This document shows positions 25,601 to 37,208 of a stretch of DNA of 64,000 bases, in pieces (the first letter of the stretch is position 1; the number at the start of each line of letters is the position of its first letter). A program made the translations under genes and the position numbers. The stretch comes from Macrostomum hystrix. Taxonomy: Eukaryota; Platyhelminthes; Macrostomidae. The DNA lies in assembly GCA_950097015.1 (NCBI GenBank), contig CATNEN010000010.1, forward strand, positions 1,566,501-1,630,500, given 5' to 3'. The notes under the pieces were generated by a model. That model saw nothing but the letters and a program-made list of their open reading frames with translations. It did no database searches and was not told the DNA's origin.

Positions 25601-27151
25601 GTGTTTCTGTCATCGCATCTGTGTTTCTCTCTGCTTCTGTGTTTCTGTCATCGCATCTGTGTTTCTCTCTGCTTCTGTGTTTCTGTCACCGCATCTGTGT
25701 TTCTCTCTGCTTCTGTGTTTCTCTCTGCTTCTGTGTTTCTGTCACTGCATCTGTGTTTCTGTCACCGCATCTGTGTTTCTCTCTCTGCATCTGTGTTTCT
25801 CTCTGCTTCTGTGTTTCTGTCACCGCATCTGTGTTTCTCTCTCTGTATCTGTGTTTCTCTCTGCTTCTGTGCTGCTTCTCAATCATTCTCTTTGCCCTTA
25901 ACTGTTAATCAATCTCCCATAAACCGACTGTCGCCCAATAGCACCCCTGCCTCTGTCCCGACTATCTCTATAGTATCTCTGAAGTCGCAGCCCTACCGGC
26001 CAACACACGTGCTGCAGCAGCCGCACTGCAGCTGCAAGCCAAGCCTCGCATTACAATTCACCGGCCTACACTGGCGGAGCGGAAATAGCTCCTGCGCACC
26101 AAATGCTGGAAAAACAACAAGAAGGCAGTCGAAACCCGGGCTCGCTACGGGCATCTGCGGTCTCCCTGTCGGCAGTCACTCTTCAGGCTATAAGAGGAAA
26201 AATGCTACTTTAGAATGTGCTGCAACATTTTTTGAAATGTCGTGCTTAAAGATTTGATATTTGGACTGTTCCAACTCTACATTTTGTTCATCTGAGATTT
26301 TGTTAATTTCCATTTCTACTAAATAAGTCTTCAGTTTTTGGGGTTTGGTCATTTGGGACTTCGACGATGTATAACTTAGGAATGTGATTTTGGATATCGA
26401 TCAATAGACGTTTCGAGGATTTGGGATTTTGTTGATATGGGAAAGAGCTAATTGCAGGAGGGCTGCGGCACATTATTTGGTGGCAATTCTGCCCATTTCA
26501 CTGAATTCTGAGCACACGATCACTTATACTGTATGCAGGCACACACTCACGCAGGTGTGCACATCTGCCCTGACTTTCGCATCGTCAGGCAGAGTACACT
26601 TCACTGTGCCTTGGAGGTCGGCCGTAAATTGCAAGACAAGCCCCAAGCCGTCTCTTCGCGGCTTCGCGGCCACAAATTAATGTGGCGTCGCCGCGGAATC
26701 GAGCTCAGGGACCTTGTGCAAGTGGCAAACGTGTTGACCGCTCTGCCACTCACCCCCCGGTAACATGGAAAATTATTTAGTAAGGATTTCCTTGATTTGG
26801 AACTCATTTCATTCCGGGTAAATCTGACCCAGTCAGCCGCATTTCGGACTCACTCAGCTCAGCCTTCTTTCTGCCCTCCTTGCTGGGGTGGTCCGGGTCG
26901 CTGAAGGACACGTGGTAGGTGTTCTGGATCCAGCAGAAGTTCTCTGTGTACTCCTCCCAGGGCCGCGGCCATTCGGGCGGAACCCAGCACTGGATGGGCG
27001 TGAAGATGTACTGCCGCATGGCGATCAGCGCAGTGGAGATGATGAGGAAGGCGCCGGTCCACTGATAGTTGACTTTGTCAGCGAAGTCCTCGGCGTTAAC
27101 CAGCGAGCCGAAGCGAAACTTTGTGAACTTAAAGAAGAAGTCTGCGTTCAT
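22604..27151 (-). CDS. Innexin gap-junction channel subunit
   Basis: On the minus strand, exon 1 is 27151-26854 and exon 2 is 23646-22604, joined in phase 1 to give 446 residues. Innexins form invertebrate gap junctions and single-membrane channels. Visible features are four membrane spans (YQWTGAFLIISTALIAM; the signature YYQWVPF beginning span 2, assembled exactly across the splice; GTMLFALYITNKAVYALM; FLWFWTILCLALTGL), two cysteines in loop 1 (CWVPPEWP and FCW) and two in loop 2 (FCDVP and QCVLPVN). The cytoplasmic loop and the ~120-residue tail are of usual length. The 3.2-kb intron holds a purine-rich tract, a 38-bp satellite and a SINE-like element. The gene converges on junctophilin, and its upstream flank carries a 25-bp satellite. 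Which family member it is cannot be told. Confidence 0.93.
24135..24405 (+). repeat. Purine-rich GAGGGGAGAAGACACAGAG repeat
   Basis: Irregular tandem blocks of GAGGGGAGA and AGACACAGAG in the innexin intron. They form a long homopurine/homopyrimidine stretch. Confidence 0.85.
24937..25885 (+). repeat. 38-bp satellite in innexin intron
   Basis: The unit contains CTCTCAGTATCTGTGTTTCT and CTGCGTCTGTGCTTCC. It runs regularly to about 25,580, then continues as a shorter related unit with GTCATCGCATCTGTG. The unit has no stop in any forward frame, so three long overlapping open frames appear. These are not genes. Confidence 0.95.
26520..26762 (-). repeat. tRNA-derived SINE-like element, copy 1
   Basis: Read on the minus strand it starts with a tRNA-like head: box A-like GTGGCAGAGCGG, then box B-like GAGCTCGATTCC. 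The body carries CACATTAATTTGTGGC, AAGGCACAGTGAAGTGTAC and AAAGTCAGGGCAGATG. Related segments occur near 30.5, 40.5 and 44.6 kb. It lies in the innexin intron in the same orientation as that gene. Confidence 0.6.
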
Positions 27152-27479
27152 GGCTCAGTCGCGATGCGGGGTTCTTTGGATCTGGCGGCTTGGCTGACCC
27201 AGTACAGTATACGGGGCGAACCGATTCGCTGCACGATGAAAAAAGATTAATTCTGTCTGGCCGACTAGTACCTGCCCTGCAACGGTGGGTTGGGAAGGCT
27301 ACATGGCCATAAAAAGTATTAACTGGGGCGCGCTGAGGTCGTTTGCGAGTCTAAACCGCCCTTAGGAAGCTGAAACGAAGTTTAAAAGCGACAATGACGA
27401 TTTGGAGGGAATGACCCTAGCGAAAATCACGTCTGATTCTAATTCTGTTAGATGCGTAGAAAGGGGCTTCGTCCCCTTC

Positions 27480-28246
27480 TTCCCAGATCCACAGACTCCA
27501 CATCATCCCAGATACTTAGACACTGTCACTTCCCAGATCCTCACACACCGTGACTTCCCAGATCCTCACACACCGTGACTTCCCAGATCCTCAGACACCG
27601 TGACTTCCCAGATCCTCACACACCGTGACTTCCCAGATCCTCAGACACCGTGACTTCCCAGATCCTCAGACACCGTGACTTCCCAGATCCTCAGACACCG
27701 TGACTTCTCAGATCCTCACACACCGTGACTTCCCAGATCCTCACACACCGTGACTTCCCAGATCCTCAGACACCGTGACTTCCCAGATCCTCAGACACCG
27801 TGACTTCCCAGATCCTCAGACACCGTGACTTCCCAGATCCTCAGACACCGTGACTTCCCAGATCCTCAGACACCGTGACTTCCCAGATCCTCACACACCG
27901 TGACTTCCCAGATCCTCAGACACCGTGACTTCCCAGATCCTCAGACACCGTGACTTCTCAGATCCTCAGACACCGTGACTTCCCAGATCCTCACACACCG
28001 TGACTTCCCAGATCCTCAGACACCGTGACTTCTCAGATCCTCAGACACCGTGACTTCCCAGATCCTCACACACCGTGACTTCCCAGATCCTCACACACCG
28101 TGACTTCCCAGATCCTCACACACCGTGACTTCCCAGATCCTCACACACCGTGACTTCCCAGATCCTCACACACCGTGACTTCCCAGATCCTCAGACAACG
28201 TGACTTCCCAGATCCTCAGACACCGTGACTTCCCAGATCCTCAGAC
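27480..28246 (+). repeat. 25-bp satellite upstream of innexin
   Basis: About thirty copies of a unit with CCCAGATCCTCAGACACCGT then GACTT. CAGACACC and CACACACC variants are mixed through the array, a sign of ongoing homogenisation. Confidence 0.95.
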
Positions 28247-28248
28247 TC

Positions 28249-28475
28249 GAGCGGGCTCTAGCCTAGTGGTTAGCGCGTCAACCTCATGACTTGAAGGGGT
28301 TCGATTCGCGACTCCACTGGAAAGATCTGAGTCCTGTAGCAGGACTCAGGACTACGAGTAGCAGTTCGTATGGGAAAAGTTCAGAATCCTCTGAAATCCA
28401 CTCCGCAGGTGCCAGCCACTTACTAGTCTCGAGCTCAGCTAACATCGCCAGACACCTAATCAAAAGCCGAATGAT
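28249..28475 (+). repeat. tRNA-like repeat module
   Basis: The first ~70 bases resemble a tRNA: box A TAGCCTAGTGGTTAGCGC, a possible CAT anticodon in CTCATGA, and box B GGGTTCGATTCGCG. The acceptor and D stems do not pair well, so this looks like a SINE head or tRNA pseudogene. A tail segment, GCCAGCCACTTACTAGT, recurs with one change near 24,090. Confidence 0.5.
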
Positions 28476-30257
28476 CTGAACACCCACGCCATGATACGAG
28501 CCGTACTTACTTTTGCACCGTCCGGAACCTTCCAGAACACAGCAGCCGGGAGTCTCAGGATCTCTGTGCTGATGTCAGTTTGTCACAATTGCGACAATTG
28601 CTGCAACAATGAGGCGGTCCGCTGTGTCTATCTGGCCGTCCGACGCTGTCAGTGGGCGGGGGTTGGCGGCCACGAGACACCGCGCCGTGCTGTCATGGTT
28701 CAACAGCCACCCCTGCAAGTTCCCCTCTCACGGAGGTCCTTCCTCTCTCCAGTCCGTTCTGTCTTTTCTGGCAGAAAAAACAAGCGAATCAGCCTCTCAA
28801 TGTGTTCCAGCTTTGGCGACACTGAAAACTTTCCTGCGATGGGGGCAAAGAACCGACGGCTGGCGAGAGGGCGAGAGCCCGAGGATGAGGGAGAAGGAAG
28901 CGTGTGGGGAGGCGGCGGGAATCAGTTGCTGCGCAGCAAGTCTTGCGTCAGCGGACGGCCCAATGACGACTAGGAGAAAGCGAGAGAGAGGGGAGAGAGG
29001 AGAGAAGCACCAAGGATCGCGGTCTGTGCGTACGCTGGTCCGAAATGCTGGTGGGGATCAGGGCGAGGTCGAACAGCTGCGTGTGTAGCCGCAGCAGACT
29101 GGAGGTTGTGGGGCTTGTTCACCTGGGTCAGGGCGGGCCAACGAAGTCTCAGTTTAAGAATCTGGCAGTATGGGAGACTTTAATTTCCAGCGACTGCTGT
29201 TGGGGGCTGCGCGCACTGGGTCCTCAATTGATGTCAGCCAAATTAGCTGAATATACAGATAAGTTCATTCAGGCATTTGGCAAGATACAGGGTTTCAACT
29301 GCTACGACACTGACAAACTGTGATTTCTGCTTTCGCAGAGGTGCTAAGAGCCAGTTTCGCTCTGTACAATAAGGAGCGATGATGTACAGAGTTTTTAAGG
29401 CAACCTTGTTCAGCGATGACGTAACAGCCTGGGATCTTTGGGGAAAACGGTAGACAGCTAGTTTTTGTTCACCGCCTGCACTGGAAGAAAATGAAGGCGG
29501 AAATGCTGATTCAGCAATTACTTGGCAACAACTCCATTGCAAAAGGATGCCTTCCATGCTGCTTTAGATGGCACCTCTGTCTCACAGGTAAGTGTCATTC
29601 TAACATATCTCTAACAGGTGAGTGTCATTCTATCATATGTCTAACAGACAGCGCATCTGTCTAGAAGGTAAGGATTTATCAGAATTTGAGGGAGGTTCAC
29701 AAGTGTATCTAACGGATTTATGTCATTGCTTTCATTCTTTAACACTAACTCTATACTCAAAGTAGTAAAGGTCAGTCGCATTAGAGAAGTTTAGTTTAAT
29801 TTATTATTTAAAAACTAAATTCGAATAAACAGTTGCGCATCATATTCAGTCAGCGAATCAGCGGGTCAGAGGGGTGGGTTTTAACAAGTCCAGAGCGCTC
29901 CTCAGCTGTGTCATTTTATATGAGAAGCTGAACTCATGCAAACTATTGGAATGAACAACACGGCGCATCTCTGCATTGTGGCAGGACGGCCACAGCGCAG
30001 ACAAGGCGGTGCACGCGGGCCGCCCGTGCGAGCCCTCGCAAGAACTGGGGGAGGTGGGGTTGGCGGGCTCTTTGGCATTATCTGAATCTAGATAACAGAC
30101 AGGACTGTTCATGCCTGAACTGGGCATTGTACTCTGGCTGTCAGGCCGCATGTTGATCACTGCCAGCCAGTCAAGTGTTTACAGTTTTTTTAGTATAAAA
30201 TGCAGTAAGACAAGCCGAGAAGTGACGGTTCCTGGCTTATTAAAATTCTTTCCACAG
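28476..30257. other. Intergenic, no gene recognised
   Basis: Overlapping open frames at 28.5-29.1 kb have no domain. A 30-bp unit with GTGAGTGTCATTCTA is present twice at 29588-29647, and its unit boundary looks like a splice donor. The region may hold regulatory sequence for the innexin or the selenium-binding gene. Confidence 0.45.
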
Positions 30258-30289
30258 CGCAGAAATAATTCAGTCCACTTGACGAAGAC

Positions 30290-32562
30290 ATGTGTAAGTG
30301 TGTTAACTGTTTAATTCGTATAAGCCTTTGCTGTTTACAATCTCTTGATGTGCACTTAAACAGTAGAATACATAACTAAATGGTAAAAAATAGTTTACAG
30401 CATTTGTCTGACCACGTCAGGCCGAATTAGTAATTAAAAAGCAATAGTAGCTACCTAAAGGCAATGGACGAGTCTCTCACCAAGGTTCCCGAGCTCGAAT
30501 CCGCGGCAAGCCCCACATTCATTTGGAGTGCAGTCGCGAAGAGAAAGCCCGTGATTGTCGCACCGGGGTCTGACGATGAAAAGTCAGGGCAGATGTACTC
30601 CTGTGTGTGCTCAGGGGTGTTGCTTTAGCATGTTGTAACTCTTAGGACATGCAGTTATTTCACTGTCGCTTGAATACTTCGTTTTTTGCCTGCATCAGTG
30701 CTGCCTGTCAATCAATAATTTGCAAGCAAAACAATATTTAGAAATTTAGAAAGCAGCAAGCACGAGCGAACTAGGCTACTAGCAGTAGCCAGCATACAGT
30801 GTATTACGTAATAAATTACAGCGCATCAAACGGCGGCCCTGAGCAGGGCTGTTTTGGAAAATCACAACATAAAACAGTAACTCTCATTATTATAAATTAC
30901 TCGGTAATAAAATTAATCTAAAATCTATCGACCCGAGAAATTTCTCCTCCCTCCCCATCTTCTCAAAGTTTTTCACCAGTTTCCTATTAAAAAACTCTTA
31001 CTTGAACCAGCCAAATCTTGAAATATGCACTCTCGAGCATGAATTGATTTCCAAACTGCCAATTTCAGCCTGCGGCGGCTCGGGTCCTGGCTACAGCAGT
31101 CCCCTGGAGGCGATGCGCTCCGGACCTCGCGAGAAACTCCTTTACGTGCCCTGCGTAGTGCCGGACGGCAACCGGCCAGACTACTTGAGTGTTGTTGACG
31201 TCGATGACAGCTCGCCGACCTTCTCCACGGTAATTGGCCGCTGCCACATGCCGCACACTGGCGACGAGCTGCATCACTCCGGTTGGAACGTCTGCTCCAG
31301 CTGCCACGGGGAATGCGGCAGCGTGCGCGACAAGCTCGTGCTGCCCTGCCTGCGCAGCGACCGGATCTACATCATCCACGTCGGCGGCGACTGTGAGAGG
31401 GCGCCGCGCGTCCACTGCGCAGTGGAGCCCGAGGATCTGCATGCCCTGGGCCTGGGGACGCCGCACACGTCGCATTGTCTGGCCAGCAGGGAGATCATGA
31501 TCAGCACAATGGGCGATCCGAAGGGAGAAGCCAAGGGGGCTTTCGTGCTGCTGGACGGCAAGACTTTCAAGGCCAAGAGCACCTGGCAGGCCGAAGCTGA
31601 GATGGCTCCGTTCGGTTACGACTTCTGGTACCAGCCGCACCACAACGTCATGGTGAGCAGCGAGTGGGGCGCCCCGCGTTGCTTCAAGCGCGGCTTCAGC
31701 CTTGAAGATCTGAACGCAGGCGGCTACGGTAGCTGCCTGCACTTCTGGGACTGGCGCGGGCGCAAGCGACTCCAGACAATCGACCTGGCTGAGCAGGGTG
31801 GCCGTATCCCGTTGGAGGTTCGCTTCCTGCACTGCCCGAAGAGCACGCACGGCTTTGTGGGCTGCGCGCTGAGTGGCACAGTACACCACTTCTACAAGCC
31901 CGAGGGCTCCGACCAGTGGCTAGCTGAGAAAGTCATCAGCGTGCCCGCCAAGAAGGTCGAAGGCTGGGCTTTGCCCGATATGCCTTCGCTGATCACTGAC
32001 ATTCTCATCTCCCTTGACGACCGCTACTTGTATCTGAGCAACTGGATCCACGGCGATGTGCGCCAGTACAACATCACGGATCCGCACAAGCCGCGCCTGG
32101 TCGGCCAGTGCTGGTTCGGCGGCAGCATCGTGGCCGGCGAGGGCGTCCGGGTCACTGAGGACACGGAGCTGGCTGAGCAGCCGAAGCGCCTGTTTGTAAA
32201 AGGCCGTCGCGTAGCCGGCGGTCCGCAGATGCTGCAGCTGAGCCTGGATGGCCGCAGGCTATACGTGACCACTTCCTTGTTCTCCGCTTGGGACAAGCAG
32301 TTCTACCCGGACTTATTGCAGTGAGTTTAATCAGATGTTTTGGCATGCGGTAGGCTTTCTTCACGCCTGTAATTAATCCCGATTTTACCGCAGCACCGGG
32401 TCCACAATGGTCCGCCTGAACGTCGACACGGAGAAAGGTGGCCTGAGCGTTGACGAGACCTTCCTGGTTGACTATGGAGCCGAGCCAGAGGGCCCCGTTC
32501 TGGCGCACGAGATGCGTTACCCGGGAGGCGACTGCACCAGCGACATCTGGCTGGCGGCTTAG
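30290..32562 (+). CDS. SELENBP1: Selenium-binding protein / methanethiol oxidase
   Basis: The main exons are 31069-32320 and 32394-32562 (phase 2 between them). They match SELENBP1 along nearly the whole length, from [15 protein letters not shown] to the C-terminal [11 protein letters not shown]. The family oxidises methanethiol to H2S, formaldehyde and H2O2 in the cytosol, using copper. The GWNVCSSC motif (Cys77 and Cys80), HTSHCLAS and [17 protein letters not shown] are conserved. The frame gives no ATG in exon 2, and its acceptor (TTTCAG at 31068) needs one preceding base. A 36-bp mini-exon, 30258-30293, fits: acceptor TTCTTTCCACAG, then ATG T at 30290-30293, then donor GTAAGT. This gives 474 residues, close to human (472). 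The mini-exon is inferred; the two main exons are firm. A long open frame antisense to exon 2 is a by-product of its GC-rich codons. Confidence 0.9.
30464..30640 (+). repeat. SINE-like element, copy 2 (5' truncated)
   Basis: Shares CCGAGCTCGAATCCGCGGC, CCACATTCATTTGG, CGCGAAGAGA and AAAGTCAGGGCAGATGTA with the copy at 26.5-26.8 kb. It lies in intron 1 of the selenium-binding gene. Confidence 0.55.
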
Positions 32563-32861
32563 AGAGCTCACTCGCCTGGACTCCGCCCATTGTGCACCAT
32601 TTGTGCTCGGCCTTAGGCCTCAGCTTTTCACCGATGCTAAACTTTTGTCACTTCCCTATCATTCTCAAAAACTAACTTTGCCAACGCCTCCGTTAGCTAT
32701 GTTTTTCTTGTTGATGCCCAACGCCACGAAAAAGACAACTGAAGCCGGTGGACTCATTTTTTGTCTAAGAAAAAAGTACATCCAAGCGATAACTTACAGT
32801 TCATCAGTAATGCTTTCATATAGCCATTATGAATCACAAATTCGATTAGATCTATTTCTTA

Positions 32862-32867
32862 AATAAA
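32862..32867 (+). promoter_or_regulatory. Likely polyadenylation signal
   Basis: AATAAA about 300 bases after the selenium-binding protein stop codon. Confidence 0.5.
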
Positions 32868-33016
32868 AAGCCACTATTACGTAAAACCATTTTTAGATTT
32901 TGCACCTTTGCAGAGGTACAAAGTTAGCTGTTTCATAGCTGCTAATAAATAAACGGGCGAGCCAATCCCATACTTTAATTCGAAATTTCGTATATAGTTT
33001 TTGCTGCAACATAAAA

Positions 33017-34842
33017 TCACAGCTGGATGTCCTCCGTGGCAGCCCCTTCGATGCACTCCACTCTAAAGTTGCTAATCATCATGGCCACAACGCAGCCGAG
33101 TAAGAGCACTGGAATTGAAAAGAACACCAGCAAGAACACTTTGTCGGCCGAGATCACTACGGTGGCCCACTCGTTCTGTACAGGACTTCCTGGCATCTCT
33201 TTGTTAGACTCTTGAGACTGCTGACCATTTTTAACCATGGGTGAGGCCACAATCTTCTGAGAGCTCTTCCATGTGACGAGTCGGTTGAGGAAGAGTGCAC
33301 GGATGAGCCGATTGCTCACCTGGCTGCTGCCGTGCTGCCTGAAGTGGCAGCTGAGCACAAACGCATTGCACAGCACGTTCGAGATTGTCACAAGCACGGC
33401 CGAACTGAAGTACCAGGCTGAAATGAGCGATATTCTTTGGTGCGTTCCCAAATACTTTGGGTACAGAAATGAGACAAGCGAACAAGAGACTCACTGATGA
33501 GCGGCACAGACTCGCTCTGTGTGGGCGTGTAGGTCCCGGCCAGCTGCAGGAACACGCACATGGTCAGCACGATGGTGATGCTGAAGGAGATTCTCTCGCC
33601 GCACTCGGGCGGCAGGCAGAAGACAATGGCGGCGATCGCTAGCAGGAGTATGCTGGGCGTCAATATGTTGGCAACGTAGAAGGCTGGTGGCCTCTGAAAA
33701 AGTTGGTTCGCCTCCGATATGAAGAACGTACAGCTGCTTTTATGATGTTCCCGTTAGCTGTCACCGTGGCTCCCACAGCCAAAACGTACAAAAAACTTCG
33801 ACTGTGTGAAATTGAGCCAGGGCAACGTTTAAATAAATTTTTCGCACACAGCAACTTTTTTCTAAAAATTTTCCCACCTGAAACTTGATGTCAAAGTCTA
33901 CAAAATCCTGCCCTTCAACGTTTATCTTTTGGAGACGCAGCTGCAAGACGCAAAAATCTTGGCTCCTTGTTAGGTATCTTCCAGGCCATTCATTTTCGTA
34001 ACTTGAAGTCACATCAAGAAGCATGGAGCTGCGGTTTTGCATTCGAGACGTAAACCGCAGCCTGCAGGTCTGGGTATCGAAGGGAAAAAGGAACATCTGC
34101 ATCTTGCACTTTAGTGTGACGAGCAGCAGCAATCCTTGCGTAAGTGATCCGTCACTTTTGACAAGCACAGGTGACGGGTCCGGCGCCATTTCCTTCAGGT
34201 CGATTCTGAAATCAAGTCAGTGAATTGATTACCTCTGCTGGTAAAAAACATGATGCAAAACGGAACAAATCTAACAGACTTACGCATTAGCAAAAGCTAG
34301 GTCGGGTCTCCAAACCTGACTGGGTGGCTGAACGATGCTTGATATATGGTCGAATGACGAGTTGAATAATCGCAACCAGGCTAGTCTTGAGTCCGACCAT
34401 CTCTACAAAATGTGTAGTTATAAATGACCTAGGAGCCTGTTTGGTCACTAGGCAACGTCTGTCAGAAATTTATTATTATATTTCAGAAATGTTTCGATGC
34501 GAACCTTCTCAAGCCAGATCTGCAGCGTCACCTCCTGGGATGCCGAGTTCTGCAAAGGTGATGCAAATAAAGATATTGAACGGGGAAATTCTATGAAAAT
34601 GAGAAATCCCAGCCGTTAGAGCTTACCACACTGACAAGGCTGAACAGGAATGCGAACACCTTGAGTGTATTGGCAGTTCCATTGTCAGGGGGCGCTCGCA
34701 CAGCGCTGCTATATTCCGAGCCAAGCTTCAAAGCCGATACCAACGCTCCTTCGGAAAGTGCGACATTGGCTGCGGCTGAGACGACAGTGCCAGCAAGGAG
34801 AACAGCGACGCAGATACAGTTGCTGCAGCCGATTGAGGGCAT
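33017..34842 (-). CDS. Cys-loop ligand-gated channel subunit 1 (nAChR-like)
   Basis: Six minus-strand exons: 34842-34627, 34549-34505, 34402-34284, 34205-33878, 33693-33495 and 33417-33017, giving 435 residues. A signal peptide (VAVLLAGTVVSAA) leads into a short, divergent ligand-binding domain. It has the disulfide loop C-13 residues-C (KCKMQMFLFPFDTQTC) and four membrane spans. The M1-M2 linker CGER and M2 start (ISFSITIVLTMCVFLQ) give Glu at -1' and Leu at 9', which predicts a cation pore. The vicinal Cys pair of acetylcholine-binding alpha subunits is absent, so this is a non-alpha or non-cholinergic subunit. The M3-M4 loop is short (about 60 residues). It shares every intron position with the gene at 37.2-38.9 kb, which runs head-to-head from it. 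The ligand cannot be told. Confidence 0.9.
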
Positions 34843-35639
34843 GCTGATTTCAGGTTAGACCGAAAAAACCGCTTCAGTCCGACGTTTCGGCCTTAATTTA
34901 TTGACTTCCAGGCGCTGCACTGTGTGCAATGGAAAGCTTTAATATTTGAGTCAAACATGCTCACGGAAATGGTTAATCTGCTGACTTTGCCAGCTCATGC
35001 TCTCTACTTATTTGCCGAGATTAATTTTCTGGTGGCTTTCTGCAGCACACTTACTTTTTTCTCATTCGCCGTCGATGGACCAAATATATAGGATTAGCTT
35101 GTGCTAATTCGTCAAAAAATTCGTCAAACAAAGCTGAATTAAACCTGGACTGTCCCCCATCCGCTAGGCAAGCTTTGGATTCAGTGGCAACTCGCCTTGT
35201 TGTTGGTTCCTGATTGCCTGACGATTTCGTTCTAATTTCTGAGGTGAGAGTACTTATCAGAAATTTGCTAATTTGGATTCAAAGCCTTCCATTAGCCATC
35301 AAAGTAGGATTGATGGCACTGACGCGATAGAACTACCAGCAACCGCAGTAGGCACCGAAATTAGTCCCATTGTGGATCGGTTCTCGTTGGCATCGTGCAG
35401 AGTGAAGTTCAGCCACTAGAATACGGAAGCTCAACAAGAATGCTTCGTACCAACTAAAATCAAAACGTATCAGACTGTAGTGTGAATGTCACCCTTCCAA
35501 GTTTAATGCTATTAGTCAAGAAGAAATCATTTGCGTTACCTTGATAATAAGGAAATAAATAACTCGCCCTAAAACCAGTCCGCTAACTTCACTAGCTGTG
35601 GCAAACACTCACCAGCCCGAAACGATACTAGCGTTGCCA
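34843..35639. other. Start of shared intergenic space of the receptor pair
   Basis: No gene or array is seen. Because the two receptor genes diverge, promoters for both should lie between 34,843 and 37,208. Confidence 0.4.
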
Positions 35640-36533
35640 AAGCAGTGGAGCAGCTACCGCTCGCAGTGACCTAATCTACAGAAGCCAGATCTCCAGCAGC
35701 AGTGGTGCAGCTACCGCTCGCAGTGACCAAATCTACAGAAGCCAGATCTCCAGCAGCAGTGGAGCAGCTACCGCTCGCAGTGACCAAATCTACAGAAGCC
35801 AGATCTCCAGCAGCAGTGGTGCAGCTACCGCTCGCAGTGACCAAATCTACAGAAGCCAGATCTCCAACAGCAGTGGTGCAGCTACCGCTCGCAGTGACCA
35901 GTTCTACAGAAGCCAGATCTCCAGCAGCAGTGGTGCAGCTACCGCTCGCAGTGACCTAATCTACAGAAGCCAGATCTCCAGCAGCAGTGGTGCAGCTACC
36001 GCTCGCAGTGACCTAATCTACAGAAGCCAGATCTCCAGCAGCAGTGGTGCAGCTACCGCTCGCAGTGACCAAATCTACAGAAGCCAGATCTCCAGCAGCA
36101 GTGGAGCAGCTACCGCTCGCAGTGACCAAATCTACAGAAGCCAGATCTCCAGCAGCAGTGGTGCAGCTACCGCTCGCAGTGACCAGTTCTACAGAAGCCA
36201 GATCTCCAGCAGCAGTGGAGCAGCTACCGCTCGCAGTGACCTAATCTACAGAAGCCAGATCTCCAGCAGCAGTGGAGCAGCTACCGCTCGCAGTGACCAA
36301 ATCTACAGAAGCCAGATCTCCAGCAGCAGTGGTGCAGCTACCGCTCGCAGTGACCAAATCTACAGAAGCCAGATCTCCAGCAGCAGTGGTGCAGCTACCG
36401 CTCGCAGTGACCAAATCTACAGAAGCCAGATCTCCAGCAGCAGTGGAGCAGCTACCGCTCGCAGTGACCAAATCTACAGAAGCCAGATCTCCAGCAGCAG
36501 TGGTGCAGCTACCGCTCGCAGTGACCAGTTAAA
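35640..36533 (+). repeat. 57-bp satellite between the two receptor genes
   Basis: About 15.5 copies. Key parts are GTGCAGCTACCGCTCGCAGT and ACAGAAGCCAGATCTCCAGC. The period is divisible by three, so frames stay open on both strands, but some units carry GACCTAATC with an in-frame TAA. It is therefore not a coding repeat. Confidence 0.95.
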
Positions 36534-36576
36534 AGTGTTAAATCCGTTGAGTTAAGCATCATCCGAGAGTTTACGA

Positions 36577-36662
36577 TTAAGCACCGTTGTGGTGTCGGGA
36601 CTTGAACGTCTGACCATCAATTCGTGATTCCGACGCTCTAGCCACTAGGCTGCAACCCCGTA
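36577..36662 (-). repeat. tRNA-like module
   Basis: On the minus strand: box A-like GCAGCCTAGTGGCTAGAGCG and box B-like CGTTCAAGTCCCG, about 35 bases apart. GTTG and CAAC could close the ends. It may be a SINE head or tRNA pseudogene; a working tRNA is not supported because stem pairing is incomplete. Confidence 0.45.
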
Positions 36663-37208
36663 GTGGATACGCTTCGTTAACAACTGCACAAACATACGCT
36701 TGCCAAATCCTGAGCCTGTACGCCTAAGTAACATATATACGAGCTCCTATATAAGTTAGACGCAGCTAAATAAAAAGAGTATTTCATTGCCAAAGTCAGA
36801 ATCTTCACAAATCATGCCTCTGAGTAATTCATTAACCGGTCGAAAAACCAATGCTTAGATCCTAGCCAAAAAGTATTTGTCTTTGTTGGATACGCAGGAA
36901 TAAAATTGCATCGGTCGCTACTAGAACATCAATCAATGAGTATTAGTCAACATCAGCATCGCAACATGTGCTGCGAACACGCTCGCAGCGAGTTTTCCAT
37001 CCATTACTCTTGACAACATCCCATGTTTTACTAATTGACGATTGCGCGGGTCACAACTCTGGACCAATCCATTGTGGTCTGAAATAAGTTAAATAACCTC
37101 AGTAAATAATGAATATACCAGTGCAAACAGTAGCCTGACATATATTGATGCAGGTGTGACATCCGTTGGTTTATTTTGCTTCACAGTTTCACCTGGTATT
37201 CTACTACT

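Noticed and set aside
24520-26257. Three overlapping long plus-strand open frames rich in Leu, Ser, Cys and Phe
   Set aside because: They are the three frames of a stop-free 38-bp satellite in the innexin intron. None has a domain, and they cannot all be real.
28491-29330. Overlapping open frames as a possible gene
   Set aside because: No domain, no splice pattern, and three frames compete. No support beyond length.
31065-31889. 274-residue minus-strand open frame
   Set aside because: It is antisense to the well-conserved selenium-binding exon and results from its GC-rich codon use.
35640-36533. 57-bp repeat as a coding repeat or CRISPR-like array
   Set aside because: Some units contain an in-frame stop, both strands are open, and there are no unique spacers between units. 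The setting is eukaryotic.
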